DNA of 64,000 nucleotides, taken from positions 4,785 through 68,784 of the forward strand of contig JBGARN010000006.1 of assembly GCA_044230205.1 (NCBI GenBank), read 5' to 3'. The notes below the pieces were generated by a model. It searched no databases. It was not told where the DNA came from and saw only the letters and a program-made list of their open reading frames with translations. Positions 48,201 through 55,261 of this stretch are shown piece after piece; position 1 is the first letter of the stretch, and every line of letters starts with the position of its first letter. This DNA comes from JAEUTH01 sp044230205 (GTDB lineage: Bacteria; Bacteroidota; Bacteroidia; AKYH767-A; OLB10). The position numbers and the translations under genes are program-made.

Positions 48201-48582
48201 AATCGCTACCGCCAATACTATTCTCTGTTTTATCACCTGAAATTAATGACAAGGAATGACCGCCAAGAATATATCCCCCATCAGTGGTTTGCTGAACAGA
48301 ATAAAGTTCATCACCAAAGTTTCCGCCAATAGAATTCTGCCATTCCGTTATTCCTGCCGTATTGGTCTTTACAATCCAATAATCCCACTTGTAGCCCATT
48401 TCCATTCCACCAAGTATATATCCCCCATCAGCGGTTTGCTGTACTGAGAATAGTTTCTCTTCTGCAAACCCATTTCCATTTTTATAAATAGTATTCTGCC
48501 ATTCAATTTCCTGGGCGTTAATAGTGAAAAATGAAAAGTGAAAAGTGAAAAGTAAGAGTAAGGTTTTGTAAAGTGTTTTCAT
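45241..48582 (-). CDS. T9SS cargo with seven tandem 60-residue repeats
   Basis: A 1,113-residue secreted protein. After the signal peptide (ending TINAQ, residue 23) seven repeats each contain a WQNTIGG strand, QQTxDGGYILGGYS and DYWIVKTDxxGNI; full repeats are exactly 60 residues (180 bp), the first is shorter. Seven blades suggest a beta-propeller. A SdrD-like B domain follows (GKCFLDMNSNNVQDSGE, near 435), then DUF11/Ig-like domains (550-780), three copies of YTSPSGNYTWTxSGLYHDT (about 820-960), and a T9SS sorting domain (IYPNPATGTIKITF ... KLVIQR). It is probably a cell-surface protein; no active site is visible. Confidence 0.9.
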   Translation of the reverse strand: MKTLYKTLLLLFTFHFSFFTINAQEIEWQNTIYKNGNGFAEEKLFSVQQTADGGYILGGMEMGYKWDYWIVKTNTAGITEWQNSIGGNFGDELYSVQQTTDGGYILGGHSLSLISGDKTENSIGGSDYWIVKTDSLGNIQWQNTIGGSSTDKLLSIQQTVDGGYIMGGYSSSNISGDKTENKIGYYDYWIVKVDAAGSIQWNNTIGGSDDDYLYSIRQTTDGGYILGGYSESNISGDKTENSIGGRDYWIVKTDATGNIQWQNTIGGNSGDQLYAIQQTTDGGYILGGLSASPISGDKTENSNGSIDYWIVKTDATGNIQWQNTIGGSSLDYLHSIQQTADGGYILGGYSYSNISGDKTENNNGDYDYWVVKTDASGNIQWQNTIGGGDRDHLRSIQQTADGGYILGGYSNSNISGDKTENCNGSYDYWIVKLTDKFNTITGKCFLDMNSNNVQDSGEVYLHNKKITEGSTGRFAFSEQNGIYSVSVLDSGNFMIAPDAINNFNAVPVSHSVNFTGMQQIDSLNDFAFQPAGVINDLRITISPLTLFRSGFNASYTMHYENVGTTVLNATVVFYLNDSNYTYVSSSVSPALVTTDSIVWNNISLAPFQSGNITVTVHVNLGVPNGTQLNALCKIEPVAGDAFQGDNWGSWKVFVTGAVDPNDILVDEDSLLTTQFPNPPFLEYIIRFQNTGNDTCFNAKILNPIDTSKLELSTIEFVNASHPVNIQWLPGEGKMEFKFDTILLPDSNINEPLSHGYVRYRIKPIATLTAGSNIINNAGIYFDYNAPVLTKNATTKILFPTTYATISASACSSYTSPSGNQIWTATGTYTDILVNVYGGDSIVTVNLTINNSTASITINYCDSISYTSPSGNYTWTISGLYHDTIPNAAGCDSIITINLAINNTTSSVNVISCGSYVSPSGNYTWTNSGLYHDTIPNAAGCDSVMTIILSVVNVDTSVTFAAPALIANATVATYQWMYCDSTIIAGATNQSYTPTTNGMYAVIVTQNSCTDTSSCYNVLNVGIENSPLESGRCVIYPNPATGTIKITFTLHAPQKASLKIYDTKGRCIANLADKTFHAGESKLTHDVRNLENGIYTLRFQTETGVANKKLVIQR
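47285..48460 (-). repeat. 180-bp tandem repeats inside the T9SS propeller gene
   Basis: Corresponding sequence recurs at exact 180-base steps (for example near 47341, 47521, 47701, 47881, 48061 and 48241). Homology is high at the DNA level as well as in protein, so unequal recombination could change copy number. Confidence 0.85.
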
Positions 48583-48668
48583 TATGCTGCAGTAGTTGCC
48601 GGCTTTGGTGAATTGCTATACAAACCTAATAAAAATAATGAGGCGGCAAAGGTGATTGTAAACAATTT

Positions 48669-48909
48669 CAGGGCTACTAAGCGCAAGCCGGCAAGCCCTG
48701 TCAGTGCATATGCGTCAACCTAATTTTGCGCTATTGCATTTTGAAGCTCCGTAAGGAGCGATATTTTGGTAGAAACAGATCTGCATCAATATAAAGCCAC
48801 AGCGTGGCGAAATTTTATTTCCGCAATTTTTGCAGGAAGAAATGTCGTGCCTATGGCACTTATTAATTATTACGATTTGTTTCCTACCAATATGTCGTGC
48901 CTACGGCAC
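48669..48909. repeat. Cluster of short palindromic hairpin elements
   Basis: Five short stem-loops stand close together: CAGGGCT/AGCCCTG (48669-48700, long loop), GCTCC-gtaa-GGAGC (48746-48759), GCCAC-agc-GTGGC (48796-48808), GTGCC-tat-GGCAC (48847-48859) and GTGCC-tac-GGCAC (48897-48909). The last two share the preceding ATGTC and the trailing TT, so they are copies of one element. Similar small hairpins are known to be scattered in Bacteroidota intergenic DNA. Function is unknown. Confidence 0.65.
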
Positions 48910-48980
48910 TTTCGAGAGTATTGGTTTCTTCTTACGTTTACACTAATGCCTGTAAGGGTTTAGGGGTAAAAAAGGCCAAA

Positions 48981-49010
48981 AAAAAATCCCGCTATGTAGC
49001 GGGATTTTTT
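48981..49010. terminator. Bidirectional terminator after the SprB-like gene
   Basis: A perfect inverted repeat: AAAAAATCCCGCTA, a TG loop, then TAGCGGGATTTTTT. It lies 16 bases past the stop of the minus-strand gene and has a T run in both directions. Confidence 0.9.
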
Positions 49011-49026
49011 AATTCTTGCTTTTTAT

Positions 49027-50358
49027 TTATTTCTGAATGTAAATACGCTGGTTATAAATTTCATCATTTGATTTAATTTTCATGATGTAAATTCCGTTAC
49101 GTAATTCATTAGAATTAACCTCTAGTGTATTGGCAGCATCCTTCATTACATCACCTTCGAAAAGTGATTTAACAACACGGCCGGTTAAGTCAACCAATTC
49201 AACAGTTACATGGCTGTTCTTAGCTGAACTGAATTCAAGATGAGCCATAGTAGCAAATGGGTTTGGATAAACTTTATATGACAGGGTGCTTTCTGTAGCA
49301 ACATCATTCATAGTACGTGCTTTTTCTTCACACTCAAGGTTGCCATTGTTTACATTGCCATCGTCATAATTTTTATTAACCATGTCAAGAGCATCATTCA
49401 ATTGTGAATAGGTATAAGGTGATGCACAGCCTCCGATTTTCTTATTAGCTTCTGCTACAAGGAAACCAACTGTTTTACCTGCAAATACTCCGTTAGTAAT
49501 AATCTGGTTATCCAGGGTAATGGAAGCAGGGCTGAAGTTAGGATTCTCATAATCGAAACCTATTGAAAGCGTTGCTGCAACCAACTGGCCTGCAAGTACA
49601 TTTTTGTAACCTACGTTGTCAACCATATTACCTGCTGGTAAAGCTTTTGGTGAAGTACCTGAAGGTAAAAAGTCAGTTACTTTTTGTGCTGATGTAAGCT
49701 TGAAAGTGTTATTGCAACCTATGGTTAACCCGTTAGGGAATGCAGCTGCAAAGTGCGCATGCAGGTAAACACCGGGATTGTTACCATTAGGTACTGCACC
49801 CCAGCCGCCCATAGTTTGGGTACGACCTCCGCACACTATTGTAACCTCATCAATTTTACAGTTTGAACTGCCTGCACATTTATTGGCATCTTCAACATAC
49901 ACGGTATAGCTTCCTGCCGGAACTCCGGTTATGGTTTGCGTGTATTGTGGAGGTACTGTATTCCACGTGAATGAGTAAGGAGGTGTGCCTCCGGATACAT
50001 TTGCTGTTAACGTTCCTGGCGCAGTAGGTACTGTTGCCTCACAAGTAACTTCCAGTGGTTTTGGAGCAGTAATTTCATAAGTGTTGGTTACTGAACATCC
50101 TTTGTCATCAGTGATTGTTACGGTGTAAAAACCATCGCACACTTTATCAATGTAGTGTGTGGTTTCACCTGAAGACCATAAGAAGGTAAAGGTGGTGCCT
50201 GCAGGCACGTTGTCAAGTACAATTACGATTTTACCATCGCAATTACCGTTACATGATAGATTTTGAATGCTGGGGTTAACGGTCCACGCGCATTGGGCAA
50301 AGCTGTTTATACTAAATAATACAGCGGCAAAGAGGACAAATAGGTTCAATTTTTTCAT
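49027..50358 (-). CDS. T9SS cargo with SprB-like repeats
   Basis: A 443-residue secreted protein. The signal peptide ends at SINSFAQ. Residues 23-175 contain two SprB-type repeats of the gliding-motility adhesin family: NLSCNGNCDGKI and FLWSSGETTHYIDKVCDGFYTVTITDDKGC, followed by a second unit with GGTPPYSFTWNT and GSYTVYVEDANKC. The middle (about 180-340) is Cys-poor with a GGWGAVPNGNNPG motif and no known domain. The T9SS sorting domain follows (VYPNPFATMAHLEF ... NQRIYIQK). Probably an extracellular structural or adhesive protein. Confidence 0.88.
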   Translation of the reverse strand: MKKLNLFVLFAAVLFSINSFAQCAWTVNPSIQNLSCNGNCDGKIVIVLDNVPAGTTFTFLWSSGETTHYIDKVCDGFYTVTITDDKGCSVTNTYEITAPKPLEVTCEATVPTAPGTLTANVSGGTPPYSFTWNTVPPQYTQTITGVPAGSYTVYVEDANKCAGSSNCKIDEVTIVCGGRTQTMGGWGAVPNGNNPGVYLHAHFAAAFPNGLTIGCNNTFKLTSAQKVTDFLPSGTSPKALPAGNMVDNVGYKNVLAGQLVAATLSIGFDYENPNFSPASITLDNQIITNGVFAGKTVGFLVAEANKKIGGCASPYTYSQLNDALDMVNKNYDDGNVNNGNLECEEKARTMNDVATESTLSYKVYPNPFATMAHLEFSSAKNSHVTVELVDLTGRVVKSLFEGDVMKDAANTLEVNSNELRNGIYIMKIKSNDEIYNQRIYIQK

Positions 50359-50527
50359 ATTTTTTATCGGATTAAAATGTTTGTATAAATATAAGTTTCA
50401 GAATTTGCAATGTTTATTATAAATTGACCGATAGCTATAATTATCGGTTAAATGGCCATTTATATTGGGCAAACTGTTTATTTATTTTGTTCAACAAAAA
50501 TGGTACAAGGTGGCGTTTTGATAAACA

Positions 50528-50561
50528 AGCGTTGGCGAGGCAAGCCTGCAAGCCAAACGCT
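50528..50561. repeat. Cruciform-type inverted repeat
   Basis: AGCGTTGGC (50528-50536) pairs with GCCAAACGCT (50552-50561) with one bulged base, enclosing a second hairpin AGGC-AA-GCCT (50538-50547). Confidence 0.55.
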
Positions 50562-51262
50562 GACAGCTGGTAATGTTACGAAGTATTGAAGTAAGGCATA
50601 AGGGTTTAACGGGTTTAATGATATGGGGTTGAACCTTTTTACCGGTTATTGATTTTAGTTCTGTATAAAAATCTTTAGCGGTTACAATAAGGTAGTTTAA
50701 TGCTTGAACACTTTTATCGAAAACGATTTGAATGTAATTTACTTAGTGGTTTTACTAAGTATATACTTCGTTAGCGATATCCGTTTACATTAAACCAAAT
50801 GAAGCACTGAATAGTTTACAAATGAATGGTTATACTCTTTAATGGTTTTATTAACTCCTCAAAGGTAGTAAAAGAAATTATGAACCTGCAACTACTTGTT
50901 ATCCAAAAAAATAATTGCAGCCACATGAGCTGCTTTTCTGATTATAAATGATGTTGTTCACTTGCTTGTGATGTCTTATCCTAAGCATTTTTAATGCTGA
51001 CTAGGCACCTGATGAGGAAAAACCCTGATAACTAAAATTCAGGGAAAGCCCTCTTGATTTCAACAGCACTGCTTACCTTCTTTACAATACATTTTTTAAT
51101 TATCCATTGCACAATTGTTCTTTGAAAAACATCCATACCTAATAAACCGGGAAGTAATTAATTGTATTGGCAGCAGCCTTAATGCAAATTAATAATGTAG
51201 TTGAAAGATAAGCTTGTGATATAAAGCTGTTTTGCTAAAAAAACACACGGTAAGCATGTGCT

Positions 51263-51699
51263 CAGGGGCGGTTTTCTTTAGCAAATGCCTGCTGAGAAAA
51301 TTCTAAGGGGCGGTTTTCTTTAGCAAATGCCCGCTGAGAAAATTCTAAGGGGCTGTTTTCTTTAGCAAATGCCCGCTGAGAAAATTCTAAGGGGCTGTTT
51401 TCTTTAGCAAATGCCCGCTGAGAAAATTCTAAGGGGCTGTTTTCTTTAGCAAATGCCTGCTGAGAAAATTCTAAGGGGCTGTTTTCTTTAGCAAATGCCT
51501 GCTGAGAAAATTCTAAGGGGCTGTTTTCTTTTTGTAAATGCCTGCTGAGAAAATTCTAAGGGGCTGTTTTCTTTAGCAAATGCCTGCTGAGAAAATTCTA
51601 AGGGGCGGTTTTCTTTAGCAAATGCCCGCTGAGAAAATTCTAAGGGGCTGTTTTCTTTAGCAAATGCCCGCTGAGAAAATTCTAAGGGAAGGTTTTCCC
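51263..51699 (+). repeat. 42-bp tandem array, ten copies plus a partial eleventh
   Basis: Unit starts fall at 51263, 51305, 51347, 51389, 51431, 51473, 51515, 51558, 51600 and 51642, with a partial copy at 51684. Copy 7 is 43 bases with a local change. Otherwise copies differ mainly at two positions (CTG/CGG and CCT/CCC). On the plus strand each unit contains ATG CCT GCT GAG AAA to TAG, a 12-codon ORF MPAEKILRGCFL (or ...GGFL); the next ATG comes three bases after the stop. Each unit can also fold as GCTGAGAAAA paired with TTTTCTTTAGC. A half unit in inverted orientation (TTTGCTAAAAAAAC) stands before the array at 51231-51244. Confidence 0.95.
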
Positions 51700-51832
51700 G
51701 GGTATGTTCACTTTACCGTGTTAAAAGGATTAAGTACTAACTATCAATAAAAAGCAGTTCACATTAATATTAACCCAGTGCATGTTTGAAAAAAACCAAA
51801 AAACATACACACTAAAAAAACCTTAAAAAATT

Positions 51833-52765
51833 ATGGCATCAGAAACCAGGCAATTGCCTAATGCAGCAACATCGCGCTTAAGCGCATTAAACACAGCGCT
51901 TGCTAAAAACAACGCACTTGGCGCAGCAAGTTTTTTAACAACAACTACTAAAGGCAGGCTAACAGCCATAGCGGCCACCTACCAGGCCCGTTATGATCTT
52001 ATTGCAGTTAAGAAACATGATTTAGCAGTGCTTACCGTAGTTAAAAACAATTATGCACAGGTGAGCCGGCAGTTAAATTCGCATTTTATACAGGTGTTTA
52101 ACCTGGGTGTAGAGCGGGGAGTATTTGCAAAAGAAGACCGTGCTTATTACCAGTTAGACATTAATTCGTCCAGCTTGCCCGATATGTCCAGCGAAGCGCT
52201 GCTAAAGCAGGTGGGTAATAACCTTATAACAGGCGATGCGGCACGTATTGCAGGTGGGGGAAGCCCTATGGCAATGCCCGATATTGCTGAGGTAACCACA
52301 GCATATACTAATTTTGATGGTTCGCTGATGCCGCAAAGTGCTGCTGCAGAAGCTTATGATACTGCACTGGAAAACTTAGCAGCATCAAACACCGAGGCCG
52401 ATGCCGTAATTAAAAAAGTGTGGGATGAAGTGGAAACGTATTATAACGAAGAGGAGCCATCCAGCCAGCGTGAAAATGCGCGCGAGTGGGGAGTGCTATA
52501 TGTAACCAAAGGCAGCTATAAAATTATCAGCGGTACGGTGACGGATAGTGTTACCAATTTACCCATTGCCAATGCATCGGTATTTTTAGAAAATGGCAAC
52601 ATCAGCGTTACCTCGGCAGCTGATGGCAGCTTCGAAATCAATACCACGCTAATGGGCGAACAAACCCTGATGGCCACCAGCGATTTACACGAAAACTACA
52701 GTGCAGTTATCAGCCTGGTGGAAAATGAAAACCTGGAGCATGATATTGTAATGATTCCTGTTTAG
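51833..52765 (+). CDS. Orphan helical protein with C-terminal carboxypeptidase-regulatory-like domain
   Basis: A 310-residue protein. Residues 1-225 are helical and Ala/Asn/Thr-rich, without a signal peptide or membrane segment. Residues 230-310 form a beta-sandwich of the CarboxypepD_reg/CNA-B type: SGTVTDSVTNLPIANASVFLENG, split as in that family, then TSAADGSFEINTTLMGEQTLMATS. This domain is usually extracellular, so finding it in a protein without a visible signal or T9SS sorting domain is odd. It lies just after the 42-bp array and before a strong terminator, so it is monocistronic. I do not recognise the N-terminal domain and assign no function. Confidence 0.8.
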   Translation: MASETRQLPNAATSRLSALNTALAKNNALGAASFLTTTTKGRLTAIAATYQARYDLIAVKKHDLAVLTVVKNNYAQVSRQLNSHFIQVFNLGVERGVFAKEDRAYYQLDINSSSLPDMSSEALLKQVGNNLITGDAARIAGGGSPMAMPDIAEVTTAYTNFDGSLMPQSAAAEAYDTALENLAASNTEADAVIKKVWDEVETYYNEEEPSSQRENAREWGVLYVTKGSYKIISGTVTDSVTNLPIANASVFLENGNISVTSAADGSFEINTTLMGEQTLMATSDLHENYSAVISLVENENLEHDIVMIPV

Positions 52766-52802
52766 ACGTTCAGGCGATAATAACTGCAAAAGTAAACTGA
52801 AC

Positions 52803-52828
52803 AAAAAAGCCCGATTACGGGCTTTTTT
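52803..52828 (+). terminator. Intrinsic terminator after the 310-residue protein gene
   Basis: AAAAAAGCCCG-ATTA-CGGGCTTTTTT: an 11-bp stem (GC core plus A/T extension) with a T run, 37 bases beyond the stop. Confidence 0.9.
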
Positions 52829-52906
52829 ATTTTTAATTAAGTGCATAGCGCTTCAATGCTAAAAAGTAAACAGGCGCTGCTACAATAATCATTAAACATG
52901 AAAAAA

Positions 52907-54376
52907 CTATCGCTTGTAGTTAGGTGCTTCCTTGGTTATTTGCACCGAATGCGGATGGCTTTCATTTATTCCGGCTTGTGTGATACGAATAAACTTTGCC
53001 TGCTGTAATGTTTTAATATCTTTTGAACCGGTATAACCCATGCTTGCACGAAGGCCACCTTTAAGCTGGTACATTTCTTCAGCTAAAGTTCCCTTGTAAG
53101 GCACACGCCCCACAATACCTTCGGGCACCAGCTTTTTAATATCATCTTCCACATCCTGGAAATAGCGGTCCTTGCTTCCTTCGCGCATAGCCTCTATGGA
53201 ACCCATGCCGCGATAGGTTTTAAATTTACGACCTTCGAAAATTATAGTCTCACCCGGGCTCTCTTCCACCCCGGCAAATATGCTGCCCATCATAACACTG
53301 TGCGCACCTGCAGCAATAGCTTTTGCCACATCGCCACTGTAACGGATACCACCATCGGCAATCATAGGCACCCCGGTGTTTTTCAGCGCCTGAGCCACAC
53401 TGTGCACAGCATATAACTGCGGTACGCCAACTCCGGCCACAATGCGCGTGGTGCAAATGGCACCGGGCCCTATGCCTACTTTAACAGCATCTGCACCGGC
53501 TTTGGCCAGTGCCAAAGCTGCCTCGCCTGTTCCCACATTACCCACAATAATATCAAGCTGCGGATACGCTTTTTTTACTCTTTTTAATGCATCAATAACT
53601 CCTTTGGTATGGCCATGCGCAGTGTCAATGGTAATGGCATCTACACCTACCTTAACCAAAGCTTCAACACGATGTAACATATCTGCGGTAATGCCAACAG
53701 CAGCAGCCACGCGCAGCCTGCCAAATGAATCTTTACAGGAATCAGGCCGCGATTTAAATTTGAGAATGTCCTTATAGGTAATTAAGCCGATCAGCTTCTT
53801 GTTCTTATCAACAACGGGCAGTTTCTCAATTTTATATTTCATCAAAATAACTTCAGCCTTCTGAAGACTTGTGGTGCCGGTAACCGTAACGAGATTTTCA
53901 GAAGTCATTACTTCACTCACATTGCGTTTCATATCGCGTTCAAAACGCAAATCGCGGTTGGTTAAAATTCCAACAAGTATGCCTGCATCATTTACTATGG
54001 GTATGCCCCCGATTTTATTTTCACGCATAATGTCTAGCGCCTGCCCTATGGTTGCATCTTTATGCAGTGTAATCGGATCCTGAATCATACCACTTTCGCT
54101 GCGTTTTACCTTACGTACTTCAGCCGCCTGCGCTTCTATGCTCATGTTTTTATGCAACACACCAATGCCGCCTTCCTGTGCCATAGCAATAGCCAAAGCG
54201 CTTTCAGTTACCGTGTCCATAGCAGCACTTACAAAAGGTGCATTAATCCTGATATTGCGTGTAAACATGCTCGAAATATCCACTTCACGAGGCAATACCT
54301 CTGAATAGGATGGCATTAAAAGCACATCATCATAGGTTAAGCCTTCACCAATAAATTTTGTCGATTGTTTTGCCAT
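52907..54376 (-). CDS. guaB: Inosine-5'-monophosphate dehydrogenase
   Basis: A 489-residue enzyme that oxidises IMP to XMP, the committed step of GTP synthesis. The N-terminal barrel opens with LTYDDVLLMPSYSEVLPREVD; a tandem CBS (Bateman) domain lies at about 95-210; the catalytic loop is GIGPGAICTTRIVAGVGVPQ with the active-site Cys and Thr; GAHSVMMGSIFAG and the flap YRGMGSIEAM follow. The C terminus is HPHSVQITKEAPNY. Full length and intact. It is monocistronic, with TACTTTTG as -7 element on the minus strand at 54409-54416. Confidence 0.97.
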   Translation of the reverse strand: MAKQSTKFIGEGLTYDDVLLMPSYSEVLPREVDISSMFTRNIRINAPFVSAAMDTVTESALAIAMAQEGGIGVLHKNMSIEAQAAEVRKVKRSESGMIQDPITLHKDATIGQALDIMRENKIGGIPIVNDAGILVGILTNRDLRFERDMKRNVSEVMTSENLVTVTGTTSLQKAEVILMKYKIEKLPVVDKNKKLIGLITYKDILKFKSRPDSCKDSFGRLRVAAAVGITADMLHRVEALVKVGVDAITIDTAHGHTKGVIDALKRVKKAYPQLDIIVGNVGTGEAALALAKAGADAVKVGIGPGAICTTRIVAGVGVPQLYAVHSVAQALKNTGVPMIADGGIRYSGDVAKAIAAGAHSVMMGSIFAGVEESPGETIIFEGRKFKTYRGMGSIEAMREGSKDRYFQDVEDDIKKLVPEGIVGRVPYKGTLAEEMYQLKGGLRASMGYTGSKDIKTLQQAKFIRITQAGINESHPHSVQITKEAPNYKR

Positions 54377-54408
54377 AAGTGTAACGGGTGTAAAAAACTT
54401 TTGGCGGA

Positions 54409-54416
54409 CAAAAGTA
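54409..54416 (-). promoter_or_regulatory. -7 element of guaB
   Basis: Minus strand TACTTTTG is an exact TAnnTTTG match 33 bases upstream of the guaB start. The -33 region is weak. Confidence 0.5.
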
Positions 54417-54578
54417 TTATTTAATTAAAACTGCTGATAATAAATTAATGATGTATTGATTTTTGAATGATAATGCAGCATGCAGCATAAATTTTAGCGA
54501 AAACAAATTACAACCATTGTGCTATACCCGGCTGCATAGCATCCAAATCCAATCTTTAAATCAATTATAATTGCAGGC

Positions 54579-55202
54579 ATGAAACACCTGATGCGACTAA
54601 TTGAAGCCGGAGAAAGTGAGGTATTGGATTTTAAAAAAGAAATTACCAGTGCTTCAAAAATTGCGAAATCCATGGTGGCTTTTGCCAATCATAAAGGCGG
54701 ACGGCTTTTAATAGGTGTGCGTGATGATAAAACCATTACAGGCATAAAAAGCGAAGAGGAAAAATACATGCTTGATCTTGCTGCTAATTTTTATTGTAAA
54801 CCCCCGGTGCCGTTTATGATTAAAGAATGGGTTATTAATGAGAAAATTGTTTTGGAGGCATTAATACCTGAGGGCAAAGACAAACCTTACTATGCAAAAG
54901 CAGAAGATAACAAATGGTGGGTTTATATTCGTGTAGGCGATGAATCGCTGCTGGCAAGCAAAATTACGGTTGATGTACTAAAGCGCAATTCCGAAAATTC
55001 AGCTACCATTATTAAATATGGAAGTAAGGAGCAGGCCTTGTTTGATTACTTAAAACAGCATAAGCGAATAACACTTAACGAATACTGTAAGTTGATTAAT
55101 GTATCGCGATGGCGGGCTTCTAAAATTCTTGTAAACCTTATAAGCATAGGTGTAATTCGTGAACATACTTTTGAACAAAAACCATTTTATACACACAGCT
55201 AA
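54579..55202 (+). CDS. Schlafen/AlbA_2-domain protein with C-terminal winged helix
   Basis: A 207-residue protein. Residues 1-115 match the AlbA_2 (Schlafen-type divergent AAA_4) domain: LIEAGESEVLDFKKEITS, then KSMVAFANHKGGRLLIGVRDDKTITGI. Residues 140-207 look like a small winged-helix domain (LFDYLKQHKRITLNEYCKLINVSRWRASKILVNL, split helix-turn-helix). Such proteins are thought to bind nucleic acids; some act in defence or as transcription regulators, but the substrate is unknown. It diverges from guaB and is single-gene, ending in a bidirectional terminator. Confidence 0.87.
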   Translation: MKHLMRLIEAGESEVLDFKKEITSASKIAKSMVAFANHKGGRLLIGVRDDKTITGIKSEEEKYMLDLAANFYCKPPVPFMIKEWVINEKIVLEALIPEGKDKPYYAKAEDNKWWVYIRVGDESLLASKITVDVLKRNSENSATIIKYGSKEQALFDYLKQHKRITLNEYCKLINVSRWRASKILVNLISIGVIREHTFEQKPFYTHS

Positions 55203-55204
55203 AA

Positions 55205-55231
55205 AAACCCCGGCAATAGTTGCCGGGGTTT
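55205..55231. terminator. Bidirectional terminator between the AlbA_2 and T9SS genes
   Basis: AAACCCCGGCAA-TAG-TTGCCGGGGTTT, a perfect 12-bp stem with A tract before and T-rich sequence after, immediately past the stop at 55202. Confidence 0.88.
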
Positions 55232-55261
55232 GGGTTTAAAATTAATCCCCCATAGAAAAAT

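Larger units (their letters stand above)
48583..49026. other. Gene-free region with clustered short hairpins
   Basis: There is no credible gene here; a 65-codon open frame at 48766-48963 has low-complexity, unfamiliar sequence over the hairpins and is rejected. The region holds the hairpin cluster at 48669-48909, the presumed promoter of the T9SS propeller gene and the terminator of the SprB-like gene at 48981-49010. Confidence 0.65.
50359..51832. other. 1.47-kb region without a conventional gene, rich in hairpins
   Basis: No convincing long ORF exists. Visible structure includes an imperfect cruciform at 50528-50561, hairpins ATCG-AAAA-CGAT (50716-50727), ACTTAGT/ACTAAGT (50741-50760), GCAGC/GCTGC followed by TTTT (50927-50947), AGCATT/AATGCT (50984-50998) and CCCTGA/TCAGGG (51023-51044), then the 42-bp tandem array (51263-51699). 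The hairpins suggest one or more small RNAs, but no family is recognised. Confidence 0.6.

Noticed and set aside
48766..48963. 65-codon ORF on the plus strand
   Set aside because: It runs across the hairpin cluster, has no family resemblance and no promoter; its reading frame is best explained by the repeat sequences.
51263..51699. Long minus-strand open frame with a 14-residue repeat over the satellite
   Set aside because: There is no start codon and copy 7 has a one-base insertion that breaks the frame, so a repeat protein is unlikely.
51263..51699. CRISPR array
   Set aside because: Units follow each other without variable spacers and no cas genes are near.
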